Positions 59,520 through 64,000 of a DNA stretch of 64,000 nt are shown piece by piece. The stretch lies in the NCBI GenBank assembly GCA_022747635.1, contig JAKTNV010000011.1:18063981-18127980 (forward strand), read 5' to 3'. A model generated the notes under the pieces. That model saw only the letters and a list, made by a program, of their open reading frames with translations. It had not been told where the DNA came from and ran no database searches. Origin of the DNA: Hetaerina americana (taxonomy: Eukaryota > Arthropoda > Insecta > Odonata > Calopterygidae). The translations under genes were made by a program, and so were the position numbers. Position 1 is the first letter of the stretch. Every line of letters begins with the position of its first letter.

Positions 59520-60030
59520 CTGCTCCCGTTTGATGTATTGAAAGGTCAGAGGCAGTCACCTATTTAACAGCGATATAGAGAGCATCTCTAAACACTTTTT
59601 AAAAAAGGCCCATGCTATTAATATTCTTCACACAACCGGTGGGCTCGCGGTCGTATGACCCCTTTCTTATTGTCCCACGTCTCAAAGTGGAATATTGCCA
59701 AGCATCGCCCCAAGAAATTCGAGACCTTTCCTAACAGAGAGTATACTTTTAAGAAAAGATGTAAGGAGCATATGTAAAAATATGATTGATGTGTGGTGTA
59801 AAATTATATGTGATAGCTTAATTTTTTTTAATTTATCTTTTTTTCCTTGCTGATTTATTATTGTTAATGAGATGGGGATTTTCTTGTTTTATATTAGAGA
59901 TTTGTGTTTTGAAGTTTCCTTTAAGTGTACTTTTTTTTACTGACAGATTTTATCTATTATCTTTTGTGATTATTTGGGACTTGTGTGCCACCTCACACTG
60001 CACAAGTGGATTTTAACGAATAAATTAATA
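59520..60030. other. Unassigned; possible LINE or gene 3' end (weak)
   Basis: A short segment reads FKKRCKEHM then stop (near 59750), followed by T-rich sequence and TTAACGAATAAATTAA, which looks like a 3' end with a polyadenylation-type signal. Not enough to classify. Confidence 0.25.
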
Positions 60031-61735
60031 TAGAAGACTTCATTTGGATCAGGAAAGAAAGACGTTCTCAAAATCAGTACATTTTAATGAAACCGTAAAA
60101 TACTCACAGAATAGTCAAAAGTTAATCAAATTTCTTTATTCGTTAAGTCTTGAACATTTTGACCTTCCCTGAACCTGGACCTCTCCATCTTTGACTTCTG
60201 TCAGCAGAGACAGTCTCCCCTTTGCCACGGAAAACGGTATTATGATCTAAGTAGTGGATGTAGGTATGTCTTATGTACTTAATTCATGAATTTTATTTTC
60301 TCATCATCATCTTTTCCTTATGAGCTAGACGTTGAGTGAAATAATCATAAAAAAGGTCAACTGTTCTATAAATTATACATAATGTCTTCGGGGCAACCGG
60401 TTTAGTTATAAAATCGACCTCGAGCATGAATGTATGCACCAGTAATTATTATTGAAACCGGTTGCCATCTTTTTTTATTTTAAATGAGCCATAGGAATTT
60501 TAGTTAGATGCTGTTCCTTTTATCCTGCTTTACGTCCTCCAGATTCATTTTTAATTCCTGTTGTATGAGGAGAAGCTTGTGTTCGTCCCTCTTTTTGTTA
60601 ATTTTTCCGAAAGGAAAGGTGGATTTTTTAATTCGCGCTTAAGCATGCGGGAAAGCTATTTGCACTTTTAAGTAATTTTTTCAGCATCGGAACTTTTTCC
60701 GCGCAGTTTATTTTGTTTTTCCTTTGATCTACATACGTCGCATTCCTTTGCGCTGAGTAACAAAATGATACGTCTTCAATCAATGTATTATTTATTATCT
60801 TAAGCGCCAGTAAGTGATTGGCTCTTAACTTCGAGGGGGGAGTTTAAAAAGTAAGAGTATTAGGCAACAGTCGATTGAAAATTTTAATTTCTTGGCGATA
60901 TATCTTTCAATGCGTCATCGATTTCATTTGATCATGATCATTTATTGAAATTAATATCATTCTGTTGTCCTTGTGCGCCGTCGCAATTAAGGTCCTTTCG
61001 ATGTTAAAGTCTCAATTACTTCAATTTTTAAGATACGAGATCTCGTAAATCTGGTCGAAGAGCGATAGTTTAATTGCATTTTAATGCGTCCTCCCGCATT
61101 CTAGGTCGTACATCACGTATCTGAATCACTTTTCTCATTTCTTCAACGCAGTCATCGGCAGTCACTAGTTATTGGAGCGGTTTATTAGAGACCGCACTTT
61201 ATTTGACTTCGCATGAGGAAAGAAAATTGCTCAATGATTCAGGACTAAGTGCTGGAATGAACGAGCCCTTATTACACCGCACAAAACAAGGAAATGGGGA
61301 TCAGAGGAGTGATAGTTGACGCTGGGAAATGAACTTCCCCCTTAACGTCACTCAGTTCACAATTCGTTGTCGGCCGAAGCGAAACCAAGTGCGATGATGG
61401 AAAGCGACCTCCATTTCCATGGTGTGAATTTATGGAAAAAGAGATATATTACTGTACTTACGATAAAACCTCCAACTTGGTGAATAAGGGGAGCAGTATC
61501 GTAGCGTATTTGAAAAATAACTTTTGAGTAATTAATGATTTGAAGAAATACATAAGATACGTTCTTTAAGCCGCATGTTTCTTGGTGGAGTTAATCTCTT
61601 AGAACCGCAGTGCATATGTCTGGTAATATTACTAATGGACCAGTTTGATCAGAACTTGCTTTTTAAATAGGTTCCGTGTTGTTTCCATAAAAATGACAAA
61701 GTAGTCATGTGGTTCAATTAAGTTTAACTATAGAT
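60031..61735. other. Unassigned AT-rich sequence
   Basis: About 1.7 kb without a supported gene or repeat. Confidence 0.5.
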
Positions 61736-61737
61736 TT

Positions 61738-61828
61738 CGAAGAGCACCATCCGAATCCGAGCTGGGGAAACTTCGGTAGGCAGAGGAGTGATTTAAACGT
61801 TATGCCACCAGGCCATTGTAAACCACTG
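61738..61828 (-). mobile_element. tRNA-derived SINE head scrap (weak)
   Basis: Minus strand ATGGCCTGGTGGCATAACGT (box A-like) and AGCTCGGATTCGGATGG (box B-like). No body recognised. Confidence 0.4.
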
Positions 61829-62590
61829 CGATATAAAATAAAGTATCCTTAGTCCTATTTGTTTCTAAACTCCAATTCTACATCCTTCGCTTGTTTTCTT
61901 TCGTTAATTATAGGGACAAAATGAGTTATCAAAACTGATTAATTCAGCAGTATGAATTTAATTTACGCTAATCATAAAACTGCTATATTACTCCTGCTCT
62001 AATCACTTTTGAGAGTGGCAAAAATGTTTTCATGACCCCAACTTGAAACAATTTTCTGGGAATGTACTTTACGTTATCACTGAATTTGGAATGAGGTGAG
62101 TCGATTTAAGTGACTCGTCCGATAAATTTTGAAGTAATACTCGAGTCAATTAGCCTGCGCGCACTTACCAAACCAATTGTTTCTGCCCTCATTAAAATAT
62201 CATTACACTATCTCCTTTATATACATCCTACTTTAGCTGCTTCGTGAACTCTTAACTCTTTTGAAAATTAACAAGTTAGCGCGGAATTTGCCTGTTTCAG
62301 CTTCCCACGTTAGTAGCTTCCCTTTTTTCCCGCTACTGAAGCGCTTCCTATAAGGAATAGGAAGTTAAGATAACGCAAAGAAAACGAGGCACAATAATTA
62401 GTTTTGATCTCACGTTAGTGATCAACACAACCAAACCAAATAAAATAAAAACAAAAGGGGGACTTTATAAAGTTATTGAAGATTCTTTCAGTACAGTTTG
62501 AGCTGTTAATATTTTATAAATGTTTTTTCCTCAAAAATTCTTTTATTCATGCTTTCTGGGATAAAGCTTATCTCAATAAGCACATATTAT
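61829..62590. other. Unassigned AT-rich sequence
   Basis: No gene or repeat recognised. Confidence 0.45.
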
Positions 62591-62594
62591 TATT

Positions 62595-62800
62595 ATTGTT
62601 CGTATTCTACCGTTTTAGGTAGGTTTTGGATTGGCACATCCAAAGCAACAGTACAACCATGTATATCGTTGTCTCTCCTAACAAAACAACCTGGAATCCA
62701 ATGCTATAATAAACCCTTTTCAATTCCGCATGCTTCCTCCGTTCCTCCGCATGCTTCAACGGCCATGTTTCCGTGGCGTAAAAAAGGTATAAAATATTTC
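62595..62800 (-). pseudogene. RTE-like LINE 3' end and C-terminal scrap
   Basis: The complement of TACCGTTTTAGGTAGGTTTT, GGATTGGCACATCC and TTGTCTCTCCTAACAAAACA gives the family 3' end; GCATGCTTCAACGGCCATGT and TTCCGTGGCGTA correspond to the segment coding ETWSLKQ. Much is missing between them. Confidence 0.65.
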
Positions 62801-63185
62801 AGACATAAACATTACGTATACCTGTGATAATAATCGCTATCTATAACCAAAATCTTAATCAAAAAATAAAAAGTTTAAACTAAAATTTCCTACCCTTGCC
62901 ACTCTCTTGCTGGCTTTGAAATAATGCAGTTCTTTGGATAGTTATCACTCACTTGAAGAGCAGCTTTGTCAGATTGACGAAAAACTGTAGGAATTCGGGT
63001 AACGCTCATGGTGCCTACTTACTTTCACAGCGTAAGTAAAATCTAGCTATGTGGTTGGCTCCGTTGATTAGCTCCTACCGAATTTCGCAGAACCGTGGAA
63101 GAACTTTGCGGAAAACCCCGCTTTAGTGTTGCAACAGTGGCGTCAAGGTGATGGTAGGTCTCCGGCCAGCGGTAGAATGAATACA
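62801..63185. other. Unassigned sequence
   Basis: No gene or repeat recognised. Confidence 0.4.
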
Positions 63186-63189
63186 GTAA

Positions 63190-63556
63190 TGAAGCCACCA
63201 GGCGCGTGGTGGTCATATCGCGACTGGCAGGTGGGAGTCAACTGATTGGATTTCTTCCTACTCTCCCACGTCGGAGAGCAAGGCGGAGACTTCAACGCGC
63301 GAGGGCAGCGAATCGGGCGGTTTGTGAGCCAGGAGAAGGGGCGGGACTTAGTGTTAGAGTTAAGAGGACGGGCTTACGGAGTGAGTGGGGAAAGGCGGGT
63401 AGCTCATTCACCTGGCGAAGGCCGCCGATGGGACGGTGCGCCATGGGCATGGGATCACAACAGAAGCGCTCGCTCCGAGCAAGTGCGTGAAAGGGACCGA
63501 GCGGATGCGGGAGGGAGCGAGCGAGCGGAAGCGAGGGAGAGCTCGGGAAGCGGGAA
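63190..63556 (+). promoter_or_regulatory. CpG-rich island ending in a splice donor; candidate promoter/first exon
   Basis: CpG-dense sequence in an AT-rich neighbourhood, with GGGGCGGG at 63338 and many GCGAG/CGAGCG units to 63545. It ends GGGAA followed by GTAAGTAT (63557-63564), a near-ideal 5' splice site. The open frames through it are Arg-rich and without known domains, so it may be a non-coding first exon. Assignment is inference; no transcript evidence exists here. Confidence 0.4.
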
Positions 63557-63564
63557 GTAAGTAT

Positions 63565-64000
63565 GACGTTTAGATCTTCACTCGCGGCACGTCATATAGG
63601 AGGTCCAATTGGTTGGGTTTCCTGTGATCTCAAGGTCAGATCCATGGGCTTTCCGGGAGTACAAGCGGAAGATTGCCCACCGTGACGTGGGGGAAGGAAT
63701 ACGACTCGTGCTTCCAAGGTATGACACAGTTTAGGGAGGGTTTGGGAATGCTAAGAAAACATCTTCTCCGGGGAAAAATAGAATCAATCTCTCTGAAAGG
63801 GAATAATCGAGTTGCAGTATGGTTACATCCATTGATGGTGACGCAAATATTTTCTACAGTGTTCTCGCAAAGCCACCAATTGCTCGTAGGACAATTATTG
63901 CCGACTTGAACCATAAACCGCAGCGATTCCACATTTGATATTTTGATTTTCGGTGTTTCGGCAACTTATGTTCCCGAAGCTTTTTGAGCTATGCCTTCAC
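63565..64000. other. Unassigned sequence downstream of the CpG island
   Basis: Possibly the first part of an intron if the upstream island is an exon. No motif recognised. Confidence 0.35.

Overview
The window looks like non-genic or deep intronic DNA from a large, repeat-rich animal genome, most likely an arthropod and probably an insect. The signs are mariner (DD34D) elements, RTE-like and CR1-like LINEs, a Penelope-like element, tRNA-derived SINEs, and many (AT)n arrays of 50-140 bp. There is no operon-like layout and no dense coding. I found no convincing exon of a conserved host gene. The species assignment is inference from repeat content only.

Layout. 1-9.5 kb: AT arrays alternate with a decayed mariner head, SINEs in both orientations and a mariner copy (3582-4891); 8.5-9.5 kb is a tight nest of SINEs and a LINE tail between AT arrays. 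9.5-19 kb: mostly unassigned AT-rich DNA with a LINE RT scrap, a mariner tail, 3' ends of the RTE-like LINE and purine- or pyrimidine-rich blocks. 19-24.6 kb: two structured inverted-repeat loci, CR1-like LINE tails and SINE remnants. 25.1-27.9 kb: a CpG-rich block, then a Penelope-like element with an uninterrupted 700-codon reverse transcriptase/GIY-YIG frame, the best-preserved gene here. 28-40 kb: a second mariner lineage, LINE and SINE relics, C-rich blocks, a perfect short hairpin near 36.6 kb and a CR1-like LINE (37.3-38.4 kb, minus). 40-50 kb: a SINE with a tRNA-like head, a second mariner copy (40812-42123), more SINEs and CR1 relics, and a near-complete RTE-like LINE (about 46503-49892, minus) with one frameshift. 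50-64 kb: largely unassigned AT-rich sequence with CR1 tails, one well-kept SINE (54398-54675), C-rich blocks, and at 63.2-63.56 kb a CpG-rich stretch ending in a strong splice-donor sequence that may be the first exon of a gene lying beyond the window.

How the parts relate. LINE and PLE proteins could act on their own RNAs, and the RTE-like LINE machinery may also mobilise the SINEs (inference). The two close mariner copies share the same reading-frame disruption, so they were probably moved in trans by a transposase made elsewhere, or share an already broken ancestor. AT arrays flank almost every younger insertion and appear to be both landing sites and products (3' tails) of these elements. 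I see no prokaryote-type defence system, CRISPR array, or clearly new multi-gene system. The most interesting signals are the intact PLE with its hairpin-GAAA tail, the AT-cored palindromes, the compact structured locus near 19.2 kb and the candidate first exon at the right edge.
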